54,226 bases of DNA from NCBI RefSeq assembly GCF_004791025.1, contig NZ_SRUO01000026.1:1-54226 (forward strand), written 5' to 3'. Source of the DNA: Mesorhizobium sp. M4B.F.Ca.ET.203.01.1.1 (GTDB lineage Bacteria; Pseudomonadota; Alphaproteobacteria; Rhizobiales; Rhizobiaceae). Under the pieces are notes generated by a model. It was not told the DNA's origin. It worked only from the letters and a program-made list of their open reading frames with translations, and did no database searches. Below, piece by piece: positions 14,812 through 22,374 of the stretch (position 1 is the stretch's first letter; each line of letters begins with the position of its first letter). The translations under genes were made by a program, and so were the position numbers.

Positions 14812-15213
14812 ATGGCGCAGCAGGCGGAGGATTTAGGGTTGGAACGAATATTCAACCGTGTCGCGGAGGCGGTCGCCCATGCCGCGGGTCGCCCCTGGGC
14901 TTTCGCCTCATGCCTGGCCTGCGTGGTCGCCTGGGCCTTGTCCGGACCGGTGTTCGACTTTTCGGAGACCTGGCAACTCGTCATCAACACCGGGACCACC
15001 ATCGTCACCTTTCTGATGGTGTTCCTGATCCAGAACACCCAGAACCGCGATGGTGCAGCCATACAGGCGAAGCTCGACGAACTCATACGGTCCGGACAGG
15101 GAAAGAACGACTTCATCGGCATCGAGCACCTCACGGAAGCCGAGGTGCAGGAATTCAGAAATCGGTGCGCCGAGGCCAAGCAGGCTCAACTGCGTTCTGA
15201 GGACGCCTACTGA
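14812..15213 (+). CDS. Low-affinity iron permease family protein
   Basis: 133 residues from ATG 14812. Two TM segments (AFASCLACVVAWALSGPVF and LVINTGTTIVTFLMVFLIQ), then the NTQNRDGAAIQAKLDELI block diagnostic of this family, and an acidic tail (GIEHLTEAEVQEFR). Bacterial members are small inner-membrane proteins named from a fungal iron-permease fragment; transport is not established. No typical ribosome site, so the start could be 5' of the one chosen. Confidence 0.85.
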   Translation: MAQQAEDLGLERIFNRVAEAVAHAAGRPWAFASCLACVVAWALSGPVFDFSETWQLVINTGTTIVTFLMVFLIQNTQNRDGAAIQAKLDELIRSGQGKNDFIGIEHLTEAEVQEFRNRCAEAKQAQLRSEDAY

Positions 15214-15384
15214 AGAGACGGCCCTTTATACCACCAGCCTGGAAGAAGCCCTGACCATGGGGCTCGGCATGGCAAGGCCGGAGCGTCTGTGACGTCGGCC
15301 GACAATTTATTTAAGCAATCGCTAACGGAACACAACCGGCCGTGCGATATTGAATCAAATTCGAGCATCGCGCGGGGAGTCCCG

Positions 15385-16272
15385 ATGCCTAAGCCCGCCG
15401 GCAGGGACCGGTTGTCATTCATCGAGCCGCTGATGCCGACGCTCGTCGACAAGCCACCGGAAGGCGACGGGTGGATTCATGAAGTGAAATTCGACGGCTA
15501 TCGCTCCCAAATTGTTCGGGACGTAGACGGCGTGCGCATTTTCAGCCGCCGCGGTCTCGACTGGACTGCAAAATATCGCGACCTTGCCAAGGCCGCGAGC
15601 GAGCTCGACGCTGAGGACGCGATCATCGACGGCGAAGTGATCGTCACGAATGAGGCAGGGCTGTCCGACTTCAAGGCGCTGCGCAAGGCCATCACAAGTC
15701 GGCAACAGGACCTCTATTTCGTCGCCTTCGATCTTCTCCACCTCAATGGCCGCGACCTCCGCGACATCCCGCTGGAGGACCGGCGCGAGATCCTAGCCGA
15801 GATGATCCCGCCTGGCGGGCGCATCCAGTTCAGTCAATCGTTGCCGGGCGATGCCAAATCCATCTTCCATCTCATCGATCAAGCCGGCCTTGAGGGCATG
15901 GTTTCGAAGCGCAAGGAAAGCAAATATCGATCCGGCAATTCTACGGCCTGGCTCAAGGCTAAGTGCTACGCGATCGACGAATACGAGCTGCTCGGCGTCG
16001 AGCGCGAGGCGGGCAAGCCTGCCTTCGCCCTCCTGGCGGAGCGCGGCACCGGGCGCTATGTCGGCAGCGCCTTTATCACCCTGAATAGGGAAATGCGGGA
16101 ACGCTTGTGGCAGCGCGCCCTGGAGCACGCAGGCACGGCGCCGAACGGCATGAAGCGGCCGGCGACGCAGTGGGTAAGGCCAGGGCTGATTGGCCGTGTG
16201 AAGCATCTGCGGGGCGAGGACGATCTGCGCCACGCGTCTTTGCAGGACTTCCGCGAGGTAGGGACACCCTAG
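15385..16272 (+). CDS. Stand-alone LigD-type ATP-dependent DNA ligase
   Basis: 295 residues from ATG 15385 (GGGGAGTCCCG upstream). It joins nicks using ATP. Visible motifs: I, EVKFDGYR (Lys35, adenylated); III-like FVAFDLLHLNGRDLRDI; IV, EGMVSKR; V, WLKAKC; then an OB-fold end with GRYVGSAFITL. The length is the ligase domain only; the primase/polymerase and 3' nuclease modules of full LigD are absent and no Ku gene is nearby. Probably works in stationary-phase end joining or repair with other LigD proteins elsewhere in the genome. Confidence 0.92.
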   Translation: MPKPAGRDRLSFIEPLMPTLVDKPPEGDGWIHEVKFDGYRSQIVRDVDGVRIFSRRGLDWTAKYRDLAKAASELDAEDAIIDGEVIVTNEAGLSDFKALRKAITSRQQDLYFVAFDLLHLNGRDLRDIPLEDRREILAEMIPPGGRIQFSQSLPGDAKSIFHLIDQAGLEGMVSKRKESKYRSGNSTAWLKAKCYAIDEYELLGVEREAGKPAFALLAERGTGRYVGSAFITLNREMRERLWQRALEHAGTAPNGMKRPATQWVRPGLIGRVKHLRGEDDLRHASLQDFREVGTP

Positions 16273-16336
16273 AGGCGGTCATAGGGGAACAGGCTCTGAA
16301 GTATGGTGAGGCGACGTTGACCGCCGCCTCACCAGC

Positions 16337-16621
16337 TTAGACGTGCGAAGGCCGCACCTTCCAATAAGGCGGCGGCATATTTCCGTCCTCGATAAGGATG
16401 TCCTTCTTCCGGGCAAAGGCGGCAAAGATTCCCCTGGCCGTCTCCGCGTCGATGTCTCCGACCAGTGCCGCCTTGCACGCGCGGATGGCAGCTTTCTGCT
16501 CGGGACTGTTGCCGCACCAATCGGTGGCAAACTGGTATGCGTCAACCACGGTGTTGAGCTGACGGGGAAAACCCATTCCAACCCAAACTCGGATCGGCTT
16601 TTCGAATGGCTTTGAGAGCAT
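16337..16621 (-). CDS. DUF982 protein (second)
   Basis: 94 residues; ATG 16621 is preceded by GGAGGTCGCG, better than the ATG at 16633. Sequence features: VWVGMGFPRQLNTVVDAYQF, CGNSPEQKAAIRACKAAL, ARGIFAAFARKKDIL. Downstream of and on the same strand as the copy at 16643, with 21 bp between, so a tandem pair. Function unknown. Confidence 0.82.
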   Translation of the reverse strand: MLSKPFEKPIRVWVGMGFPRQLNTVVDAYQFATDWCGNSPEQKAAIRACKAALVGDIDAETARGIFAAFARKKDILIEDGNMPPPYWKVRPSHV

Positions 16622-16642
16622 CGCGACCTCCATCGCGCGACT

Positions 16643-16942
16643 TCAAGCGGCTAGCCCACCGCGGCCGCCGACGCTGGCCATCCATGGCGGCGGTGCGCTC
16701 AGTTCTTCAAGAACCTTGGCTGATTTTGCGAAACCGCAGAAGGCCTCCCTTGCGGCGTTTCGCGGGTAATCGCTGTCGAATGCCTTTTGGCAGGCTCGCA
16801 GCGCAGTGTCGTAAATCGGGCCGCGCCTATTTTTCGGCCATTCGTAGAGAAATTCCAGGGCGTCCTCGATGCATGCGATTTCCTGGATCAGGCTGTTTCC
16901 GCTCTTGACGAAAACAGGGCTGTCGAACATCCGGTCGTTCAT
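16643..16942 (-). CDS. DUF982 protein (third)
   Basis: 99 residues from ATG 16942 with GGAGGATCTT just upstream. Core: FVKSGNSLIQEIACIEDALEF, ALRACQKAFDSDYPRNAAREAFCGFAKSAKVL in pieces. It differs strongly from its neighbour except at the spaced Ala/Cys/Phe core positions, so the duplication is old. First gene of a probable two-gene unit. Confidence 0.82.
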   Translation of the reverse strand: MNDRMFDSPVFVKSGNSLIQEIACIEDALEFLYEWPKNRRGPIYDTALRACQKAFDSDYPRNAAREAFCGFAKSAKVLEELSAPPPWMASVGGRGGLAA

Positions 16943-17542
16943 AAGATCCTCCAAATCGAACGAACAATTGAGTGTCAGGAGGGCCGGGACCTACCGGCAG
17001 TGTCCCTGGCCCAGCGGCGATATGGGTTTGAGGACTTTTGTCGTCAAGAGTGCTCTGCAACCTCTATGAGCTTGCTGCATGGACCTCGCCCGAATAGGAC
17101 CTCGCGAACCAGGCTCATCGCCAACGGGCGTGGCGACTTGGTTAGCAAGCGGATGCTAATATGGATCGCTTACCGTTGGCCCGCCGGGGTGGGTGTGTCG
17201 TTTGCGAGCCGACCTGCGACGTCAGGTAGGTCCGGCCTGCTCTGGACAAGGGTCATATTCGTCTCGCTGTCAGACACCGCATGTTGCTGGCAAAGCCAAG
17301 GCGCCCACCATGTTCGAAAGGTAAGCATGGCAGGCACCCCAAGATGACCGACGACGGAGTGGGTCGGATTTGTCGGCGGCCCCCGCAATCAATGGAGTAG
17401 CGGTTTGCCGGTTGCAGCCTCCAGCCCTTTGCCTTGGTCGCTGCGACTTCAGTCGCAGCGGGCTTGCGACTGCAGTCCCCCATCGGAACGAATGACATCA
17501 GGCCCCGTTTTGCGGAGCATTGAAGTCGGAGGGATTTGCATC
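16943..17542. other. 600-bp gap with structured noncoding DNA
   Basis: No convincing gene. It holds a hairpin-type repeat at 17301-17340 (also at 18105-18142) and a perfect stem at 17440-17459 (GCTGCGAC-TTCA-GTCGCAGC). A frame at 17066 lacks a ribosome site and typical composition. Possibly source of a small RNA. Confidence 0.45.
17301..17340. repeat. Hairpin repeat, copy 1
   Basis: GCGCCCACCATG and CATGGCAGGC(ACC) can pair as a stem around a 13-base loop (TTCGAAAGGTAAG). The same design recurs at 18105-18142 with a closely related loop. Both copies are followed by AATGACCG or GATGACCG and CGA. Confidence 0.6.
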
Positions 17543-17764
17543 ATGAACCGGCGAGCAGTGTCGTCTTTCGACTGCGAGGTCCTTCGGTGTGCCTTCGTAA
17601 GATCGGTCATCGAAGACGGAATTCCTGAAGACAGATGGGCGGCCCACGCCGCGCTTTTGATCCGCGAGCTTACCGGCAAAAAGGATGTCGACCAGCGCCT
17701 GTTGGATTGGGTTTTGCAAAGCAGCAGCGTTCCCCGGTTCCAGGCGAAATGGCTCAAGGCTTAG
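17543..17764 (+). CDS. Hypothetical small protein, 73 residues
   Basis: MNRRAVSSFDCEVLRCAFV start, preceded by GGAGGG at nine bases. Helical: FDCEVLRCAFVRSVIEDGI, WAAHAALLIRELTGKKDVD, LLDWVLQSSS. The AHAALLIRELTG motif is reminiscent of short rhizobial stress-island proteins but I cannot name it. Flanked on both sides by gaps with hairpins. Confidence 0.6.
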   Translation: MNRRAVSSFDCEVLRCAFVRSVIEDGIPEDRWAAHAALLIRELTGKKDVDQRLLDWVLQSSSVPRFQAKWLKA

Positions 17765-17921
17765 ACCTTGCGATCGGACCGACCAGGAGGTTCTGTTCGA
17801 GCCTGGAGCGCGATGGAATAAGCAACGGCCGGGCAATGGGAACATGGCGGCCAAACTGAACCCGCCATTCCGGGTTCGGGTGGCTGGCCTCTCCTCAGGA
17901 TTTCAGAGTCAGATCCAAAAA

Positions 17922-17949
17922 GCCCGCCGCCAAGGAGTTAGCGGCGGGC
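17922..17949 (-). terminator. Intrinsic terminator reading leftward
   Basis: On the minus strand GCCCGCCGC, a 10-base loop and GCGGCGGGC form a perfect 9-bp GC stem followed at once by TTTTTGG. No leftward protein gene lies within 800 bp upstream of it, so the transcript it ends is unassigned. Confidence 0.65.
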
Positions 17950-18104
17950 AGTTCAGGGTTGCCGCAGATGGAGGGGATGATCTCCTGCGACTTCTACCAA
18001 TGGACTGGCGGGCCGTTGTTTCCCGTGTTCGGACCTCTGCGTGCGGCCATCGGACCTCAGTCGCCATTACCGGATGCAGGGTTTGCTTCGGGCTGCTGCC
18101 GCAA

Positions 18105-18142
18105 GCGCCCACCATGCTGAAAGGGAAACATGGCGGGCACCC
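18105..18142. repeat. Hairpin repeat, copy 2
   Basis: GCGCCCACCATG, loop CTGAAAGGGAAA, then CATGGCGGGC. Stem is more complete than in copy 1. Part of the putative minus-strand transcript that ends at 17922. Confidence 0.6.
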
Positions 18143-18341
18143 GTAATGACCGCCGATTAGGGGCTAGCTGTCGACGGTGCCTACCAATGTGTTGCCGGGA
18201 TGTTGGTTGCCGCGCCTGGGCCCTTTGCCGCCGGAGCTGAGACCTCAGTCGGACCAAGCCATAGACCGTGGCCCGAGCCCGGGAACGAATGCAGGCAGGC
18301 ACCGTTGCGCAACGGAGGGATGTCTATTTGGGAGAGGAACG

Positions 18342-18443
18342 ATGGACGACAGAGATAACAGCGTTCTTGAGGCCCGATGGCTGCTCGCCGTGCCCGCTTC
18401 ACTGGTTCTCACAGTGCTCATTGCCGGCTTCCTGCTGGTGTAA
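18342..18443 (+). CDS. Very small one-TM protein
   Basis: 33 residues after GGGAGAGGAACG: an acidic start (MDDRDNSVLEARW) and one membrane helix (LLAVPASLVLTVLIAGFLLV) at the C-terminus. The ribosome site and clear amphipathic layout argue for a real membrane peptide. Function unknown; small membrane peptides often tune transporters or stress responses. Confidence 0.55.
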   Translation: MDDRDNSVLEARWLLAVPASLVLTVLIAGFLLV

Positions 18444-18769
18444 ACGGCCCATGAATCGATCCATTTTCCAGCGCAATGTTGACAGACCCAATGTCGGGGA
18501 ACCGTGCGGCGGGGCATGCGTTTAGTCACGTCCCAAAAATCCCGTCGCCACCCATCCTTCAGATGGCAGCGGGGTTGCTGGATAGCCCGGTTTCCCTAAC
18601 TCCTGTCACTCCGTGGAGGAGCAAAGCCGGGCTATTCGGTTTCGCGCCGAATCCCCTCGCTAACGTCACTTTGCAGGAATATAATGACCTCGTCGTCCGC
18701 ACCCAACCGAGGCGAGCGGATGCTTGAAAGAGCAGATCACGCCTTCGCCCGGGTGAGGGAGAAAGCGTC
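18444..18769. other. 326-bp gap with nested hairpin
   Basis: No gene seen. ATAGCCCGG (18582-18590) pairs with CCGGGCTAT (18627-18635), and inside it CTCCT (18600-18604) pairs with AGGAG (18617-18621). The outer arm is followed by TCGGTTT. This may be a structured RNA or terminator for the gene at 18342. Confidence 0.4.
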
Positions 18770-18991
18770 ATGGCTTTCAAAAAATACAGCAGCATATTCA
18801 CGCCCGTCGATCTGGAGATTCTCCAGAGGGTTTTTGACCAATTATGCGCGGAGCGCCGTCTGGCCCTTAAAGACCAGGAGCAGCGGGAGCAGCTTGCCTA
18901 CGAAGTCATCCAGGCGTTCGAGAACGGCATCTGCGACGAAGTCGCGTTGCGCCGGCTGTTTTTAAAACGCCGCGCGGCCATGGCCGAGTGA
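18770..18991 (+). CDS. Small helical protein, paralogue of 19731
   Basis: 73 residues, MAFKKYSSIFTPVDLE start after GGGAGAAAGCGTC. The core DLEILQRVFDQLCAER ... REQLAYEVIQAFENGICDEVALRRLF aligns with the protein at 19731 (LQRVYDRICQE ... LAAQIMDIFTSGVSDEESLLQLL). This short all-helical family is frequent in rhizobia and, as here, in stress-gene neighbourhoods. Function unknown. Confidence 0.7.
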   Translation: MAFKKYSSIFTPVDLEILQRVFDQLCAERRLALKDQEQREQLAYEVIQAFENGICDEVALRRLFLKRRAAMAE

Positions 18992-19009
18992 GAGCTCTCT
19001 GAGGCGACT

Positions 19010-19246
19010 TCACCGGACGCCTCCCGTTCCGGAGTTGCCCTCTTCCATCTCATCCGACAGAAGCCTGGCCAGATGGTCACGGCTCAAGCCCAGCGTTTGC
19101 TTCAGAACCACCAGGAAGGCGCGCGCCCTCTCTGTCGGCAAGCCGCTCTGCTCGGCCTGGGCGATGACCTCGAGCTGATGCTCCAACCGCTGTTCAATCT
19201 CGCGGATGTGCTGCTCGACCCTGGCGATGTCGTCCTTGATGCTCAT
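19010..19246 (-). CDS. Small coiled-coil protein
   Basis: 78 residues from ATG 19246 (MSIKDDIARVEQHIREIEQRL). The first ~35 residues form a heptad-rich coiled coil; the rest (SGLPTERARAFLVVLKQTLGLSRDHLARLLSDEM) is helical. Such short proteins are common companions of stress-island genes in rhizobia. A GGAAC ... CGTG element lies upstream near 19290-19320. Function unknown. Confidence 0.65.
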   Translation of the reverse strand: MSIKDDIARVEQHIREIEQRLEHQLEVIAQAEQSGLPTERARAFLVVLKQTLGLSRDHLARLLSDEMEEGNSGTGGVR

Positions 19247-19332
19247 GCCGCGAACATAGCCCATTGGAGCTAGACTGACAGCCCTTCGTTCACGGAACGT
19301 CCGGCAGGCGTTCCTAGCTACGTTAGTTGTCG

Positions 19333-19566
19333 CTAAAGGCGCCGGGCTGGTCCTGTGCCGTTCCACCGGATGAACGCCACCTCCTTGCCGGTGACCTCCC
19401 GCACCGTCTTCAACAGCGCCTCATGCAGAAGCTGGAGCGAGCGGTAGTGATCGCATTGCGGCGATATCAGCGGACCGACGATGCTCTTATGCAGCGCCTC
19501 CGCTGCCTGTAGGAACCGCTCCAAATCCGGACCGGATAGCTGCCTGGGCTTGTTGCGCCTGACCAT
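19333..19566 (-). CDS. Hypothetical small protein, 77 residues
   Basis: MVRRNKPRQLSGPDLERFLQ start. Helical core (AAEALHKSIVGPLI, SLQLLHEALLKTVREVTG) then a short strand (EVAFIRWNG). No family recognised. It has its own upstream region with an AT-rich stretch (ATATAGGATAATAATCCTATAT, about 19590-19611) that is a perfect palindrome and may be an operator. Confidence 0.55.
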   Translation of the reverse strand: MVRRNKPRQLSGPDLERFLQAAEALHKSIVGPLISPQCDHYRSLQLLHEALLKTVREVTGKEVAFIRWNGTGPARRL

Positions 19567-19589
19567 TGCGATCCCCCGAGCATCGCCTC

Positions 19590-19611
19590 ATATAGGATAA
19601 TAATCCTATAT
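19590..19611. promoter_or_regulatory. AT-rich palindrome upstream of the 19566 gene
   Basis: CATATAGGATA and TATCCTATATG are separated by ATA-type bases, giving a strong dyad roughly 25 bp before the start codon. AT-rich symmetry in a GC-rich setting suggests an operator or promoter core. The binding protein is unknown. Confidence 0.5.
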
Positions 19612-19730
19612 GAGTTCCAAACTGTAAAGAGGGCGGACACAACGGAACGGTTACGCAGGGGATGCGCAACCTCCGGTCACGCAGGTCGGTCGCAGCCTCG
19701 CCCGGGGATTTCAGGGAACACGAACGATAG

Positions 19731-19937
19731 TCAGAATTCGCGCTTGAGAAGTTGGAGAAGGGACTCCTCGTCCGATACGCCGCTGGTGAAAATGTCCATT
19801 ATCTGCGCGGCAAGGGTATTCGCTTCGCGGGTGCCGGGCAGAATACCGAGTTCCTGGCAGATGCGATCATAGACCCTCTGCAGGAGGGCCATATCCTCCG
19901 GGTAAGCCACGCCGCTGGTTTTGGTGGGATCGAACAT
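19731..19937 (-). CDS. Small helical protein, paralogue of 18770
   Basis: 68 residues, MFDPTKTSGVAYPEDMALL start. Shares the LQRV(F/Y)D..C.E, LA..(I/V)...F..G..DE..L..L core with the protein at 18770. The pair sits within 1 kb on opposite strands. Function unknown. Confidence 0.7.
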   Translation of the reverse strand: MFDPTKTSGVAYPEDMALLQRVYDRICQELGILPGTREANTLAAQIMDIFTSGVSDEESLLQLLKREF

Positions 19938-20276
19938 GGCTTCCTGCCTCGTGCTGGGCGGAAGCGCTCTGTTCGCTTGCTGTCGGCGATGCCCGTGTCA
20001 ATTACCGCCGATGGTGGAGGATAGGCCGGTTGGGGGCCACGGCACTATAACAAATGATGGAGCGGACCGGACACCGGCCCTCTGCGCAGTTCGATCGGAC
20101 TTCAGTCCAACTTCTCTTCCGGCGGCCGGGTCTGGGCAGCCGCGATGGCCGAGCGCAATGCCTCAATGGAACCAGTTCCGCCTCCCTCAGTTCCATTAGG
20201 ACGTCTCTCGCGGGTTGCCGGCCAAAAATGGCTCGGCTGCACAAGGCCCGAGGACAGTTTTTTGCCGGAGGAACCG
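19938..20276. other. 339-bp gap
   Basis: No gene seen. It contains GGACTTCAGTCC (20097-20108), a 12-bp dyad similar to the GACYTCAGTC motifs at 17444, 18053 and 18241. Promoters for the two divergent genes must lie here. Confidence 0.4.
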
Positions 20277-20771
20277 ATGTCGCTGCACACCCTTCATCCC
20301 GAACATGTCGATGAAACCCGCATGAATGCCTATTCGACCTTCGCGCCTGCCCTTCTCAATTCGCTGGCGCTGCGGCTGGCCCGCTGCCAGGGAACGAAGG
20401 AACTGGCGGAGGTGGAGAAGTCGCTCATCCGCCTTGTCGAAGACTCCGACGTCGCCGCACCGCAGGTCGAGGCGATGAAGGAGTTCGCGATCGAACTGGT
20501 GGTGTCGACGATGAAGAACGTCCGCGACCACCCAGACTCCAAGAGCGATCTCGAGGAGATCGCCGGCCGCCGCACCCAGGGCCGTTCGGAAAGTCCGGAC
20601 ACGCTCGAGGAGCAGTTGGAGGCGGGCCTGGAGGACAGTTTTCCGGCCAGCGATCCGCCGGCCGTGGTCTCCACTGCCATTTCCGGCGGGGCCAAGGAGA
20701 TTGTCGGCACCGATGAGGTGCTGCGGCAGAAGAAGGAGGCTGCCGCCCGGGAGGCGCAGAAGAACGAATAG
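20277..20771 (+). CDS. Hypothetical protein with FPASDP motif
   Basis: 164 residues from ATG 20277 (CGGAGGAACCG upstream). The N-terminal ~90 residues are helical (FAPALLNSLALRLARCQG, EVEKSLIRLVEDSDVAAPQVEAMKEF). The C-terminal LEEQLEAGLEDSFPASDPPAVV motif, found in many short rhizobial stress proteins, is followed by a charged tail. Function unknown. Confidence 0.7.
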   Translation: MSLHTLHPEHVDETRMNAYSTFAPALLNSLALRLARCQGTKELAEVEKSLIRLVEDSDVAAPQVEAMKEFAIELVVSTMKNVRDHPDSKSDLEEIAGRRTQGRSESPDTLEEQLEAGLEDSFPASDPPAVVSTAISGGAKEIVGTDEVLRQKKEAAAREAQKNE

Positions 20772-20815
20772 CCGTTCCGCAAGTGGGTCAAGGCGAAGCG
20801 ATATGGCGGTTCAGC

Positions 20816-21430
20816 CTAGCGCCAAAGCTCCAGGATGACCTCGACCGGAGCGACCTCGACATGATGTGAATATCTCTTGCTGAAAAGGCTGACGATGGCG
20901 TCGTAGGCCTCGTTCGAGGTGCTGCAGATCGCATCCTGAGCCAGGACCGTCCTGTAGCCGAAGTCGATCGCGCCTAGCAGCGTTGCCAGCACGCACATGT
21001 CGGCCTCGCCGCCACTCACGATCACCGTGTCGACGGCGTCCTGCGCCAGCGCCCGCTGCAGCCGGCCGCCAAACCAGGGAGAATAGACGAATTTGTCGAA
21101 CTGGCGCGCGGGCGGAACGAACCGCCGCAGCTCCGGTGCAAGTTCGATGATGTCGGCGCCTGCGCGTTCGAGCGTCATATCGGCCCAGCGCAAATAGTAG
21201 TCGCGCCACTGGCCGGTGCCGTCGCCCGGCCTGCGGGCCGGAATGAACCGCGTGAAGACCGTTCTCGCAGGCTGCCTTTCCACAAGCTGGATCACCTTCG
21301 GCAATGTTTCGGGGAGCCAGTCGACCGCCCACGGGCCCGGCGGCATGAACATTTGCTGCATATCCACGCAGATGTGGATCGCATTTGCCGGGATCGGACG
21401 GAGGATCTCGTTCTTCGTATTCTCTTGCAT
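20816..21430 (-). CDS. Isochorismatase-family cysteine hydrolase
   Basis: 204 residues, start ATG 21430 (GGGAGAGGCG before it). Catalytic triad visible: Asp in ICVDMQQMF, Lys in RQFDKFVYSPW, Cys in GGEADMCVLATLL with the preceding cis-peptide region. These enzymes hydrolyse amides such as nicotinamide or N-carbamoyl compounds, or vinyl ethers. The substrate cannot be read. Divergent from the small gene at 21587. Confidence 0.88.
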   Translation of the reverse strand: MQENTKNEILRPIPANAIHICVDMQQMFMPPGPWAVDWLPETLPKVIQLVERQPARTVFTRFIPARRPGDGTGQWRDYYLRWADMTLERAGADIIELAPELRRFVPPARQFDKFVYSPWFGGRLQRALAQDAVDTVIVSGGEADMCVLATLLGAIDFGYRTVLAQDAICSTSNEAYDAIVSLFSKRYSHHVEVAPVEVILELWR

Positions 21431-21535
21431 CGCCTCTCCCGCGACCTGCGCGGCTTTCGACGGGTGCCGCAGTCCGGCTCGTGCGACCTGCCGGGCTTCG
21501 TTGCAATGCGACGGCGCGGGCAAAGTTCCTGCGGG

Positions 21536-21560
21536 GGAACCTGATGCTTCGCGAAGGGTT
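21536..21560 (+). promoter_or_regulatory. Possible EcfG-type stress promoter
   Basis: GGAAC at 21536-21540 and GGTT at 21557-21560 are separated by 16 bp, close to the alphaproteobacterial general-stress consensus GGAAC-N16/17-CGTT. It is 27 bp from the start of the gene at 21587, which opens a run of three rightward small genes. One mismatch in the -10 leaves this uncertain. Confidence 0.4.
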
Positions 21561-21586
21561 CTCCTCCCAACAGGAAGGAGCACGCG

Positions 21587-21835
21587 ATGAACAAGGACGA
21601 CAAGGATGCTCGCGACAATATTGGCGCCACCGGCGCCGTTCCGCGGCGGCCGGGTGCGGGCCATGCTCCCGAGTCGACGGGGCTGCCCACCAAGGGCGGC
21701 GACGATCCGCTGGTGCGGTTCCTGGCGGAGAACACCGACCTTTCGCCGAAACAGGCCCGGGAACTCATCCGCGAGCACGGCCACGACCGGCAGCGGCTGC
21801 TGGAGATAGCGCGCACGATGAAGGCTGAGGGCTGA
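21587..21835 (+). CDS. Small hypothetical protein, 82 residues
   Basis: MNKDDKDARDNIGATGAVP start behind GGAAGGAGCACGCG. A disordered first half; the second half is a helical unit, DPLVRFLAENTDLSPKQARELIREHGHDRQRLLEIARTM in pieces, resembling UBA-like or DUF3562-type three-helix folds. First gene after the EcfG-like site. Function unknown. Confidence 0.7.
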   Translation: MNKDDKDARDNIGATGAVPRRPGAGHAPESTGLPTKGGDDPLVRFLAENTDLSPKQARELIREHGHDRQRLLEIARTMKAEG

Positions 21836-21862
21836 CCGAGGACCAGGCAAGGAAACAAGAGA

Positions 21863-22351
21863 ATGAGCATGCTGTACCGCGCGGCCAGGATCGCGGAGGA
21901 GGCGCATCGGTCGCAGACCGACAAGACCGGCGAACCCTATATCGAGCACAGCCGGCGCGTCGCCGAACAGGTCGAGACGCTCGACCAGAAGATCGTCGCT
22001 TATCTGCATGACGTCGTCGAGAAAGGCGAAGGCTGGACCCTCGGCCGGTTAAGGACGGCCGGCTTCGGCTCGCCCGTCGTCGCCGCCGTCGATGCGCTGA
22101 CGAGAAGGCTGGACGAGACCGAGCAAGGGTTCCTGTGCAGGGCCGCGTCGAACCGGCTTGCGCTGCCGGTCAAGCGGGCCGACCTGAACGACAATCTCTG
22201 GCAGGCGCGCCAGGCCGGTGTTTCGACCGCGAAATACGAAACCGGCCTGCGCGTCCTCAACCGGCTTCGCGGCGCCAAGACCATTCCACCAAAGAGACGT
22301 GCCGGGACGAGCAGAATCGGAACGAGGCTCGACGCCGGCCGTTCCCCTTGA
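21863..22351 (+). CDS. HD-domain phosphohydrolase (RelA/SpoT-like)
   Basis: 162 residues. N-terminal ARIAEEAHRSQTDKTGEPYIEHSRRVAEQV matches the HD region of small alarmone hydrolases (HxxQ.K.G.PY..H), with VAYLHDVVEKG supplying the HD pair. It covers only the hydrolase half of ~180 residues in SpoT, with no synthetase domain; the C-terminal ~30 residues are basic and unrelated. Likely a metal-dependent nucleotide phosphohydrolase; ppGpp as substrate is unproven. Preceded 28 bp upstream by the small gene at 21587. Confidence 0.8.
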   Translation: MSMLYRAARIAEEAHRSQTDKTGEPYIEHSRRVAEQVETLDQKIVAYLHDVVEKGEGWTLGRLRTAGFGSPVVAAVDALTRRLDETEQGFLCRAASNRLALPVKRADLNDNLWQARQAGVSTAKYETGLRVLNRLRGAKTIPPKRRAGTSRIGTRLDAGRSP

Positions 22352-22374
22352 TCGGCATCTAATGGAGCAGAAAA

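Larger units (their letters stand above)
17765..18341. other. 577-bp gap; possible minus-strand small RNA
   Basis: No protein gene seen. It contains a minus-strand terminator (17922-17949), the second hairpin repeat (18105-18142) and two GACCTCAGTC motifs (18053 and 18241). A leftward transcript of about 200 nt from ~18140 to ~17915 would end at the terminator and carry an unpaired CCCCTCC stretch that could bind ribosome sites. This is inference. Confidence 0.4.

Noticed and set aside
16787..17347. 186-codon frame across the gap after the DUF982 pair
   Set aside because: It overlaps the antisense of the DUF982 gene and repeated hairpins, lacks a ribosome site and looks like no family.
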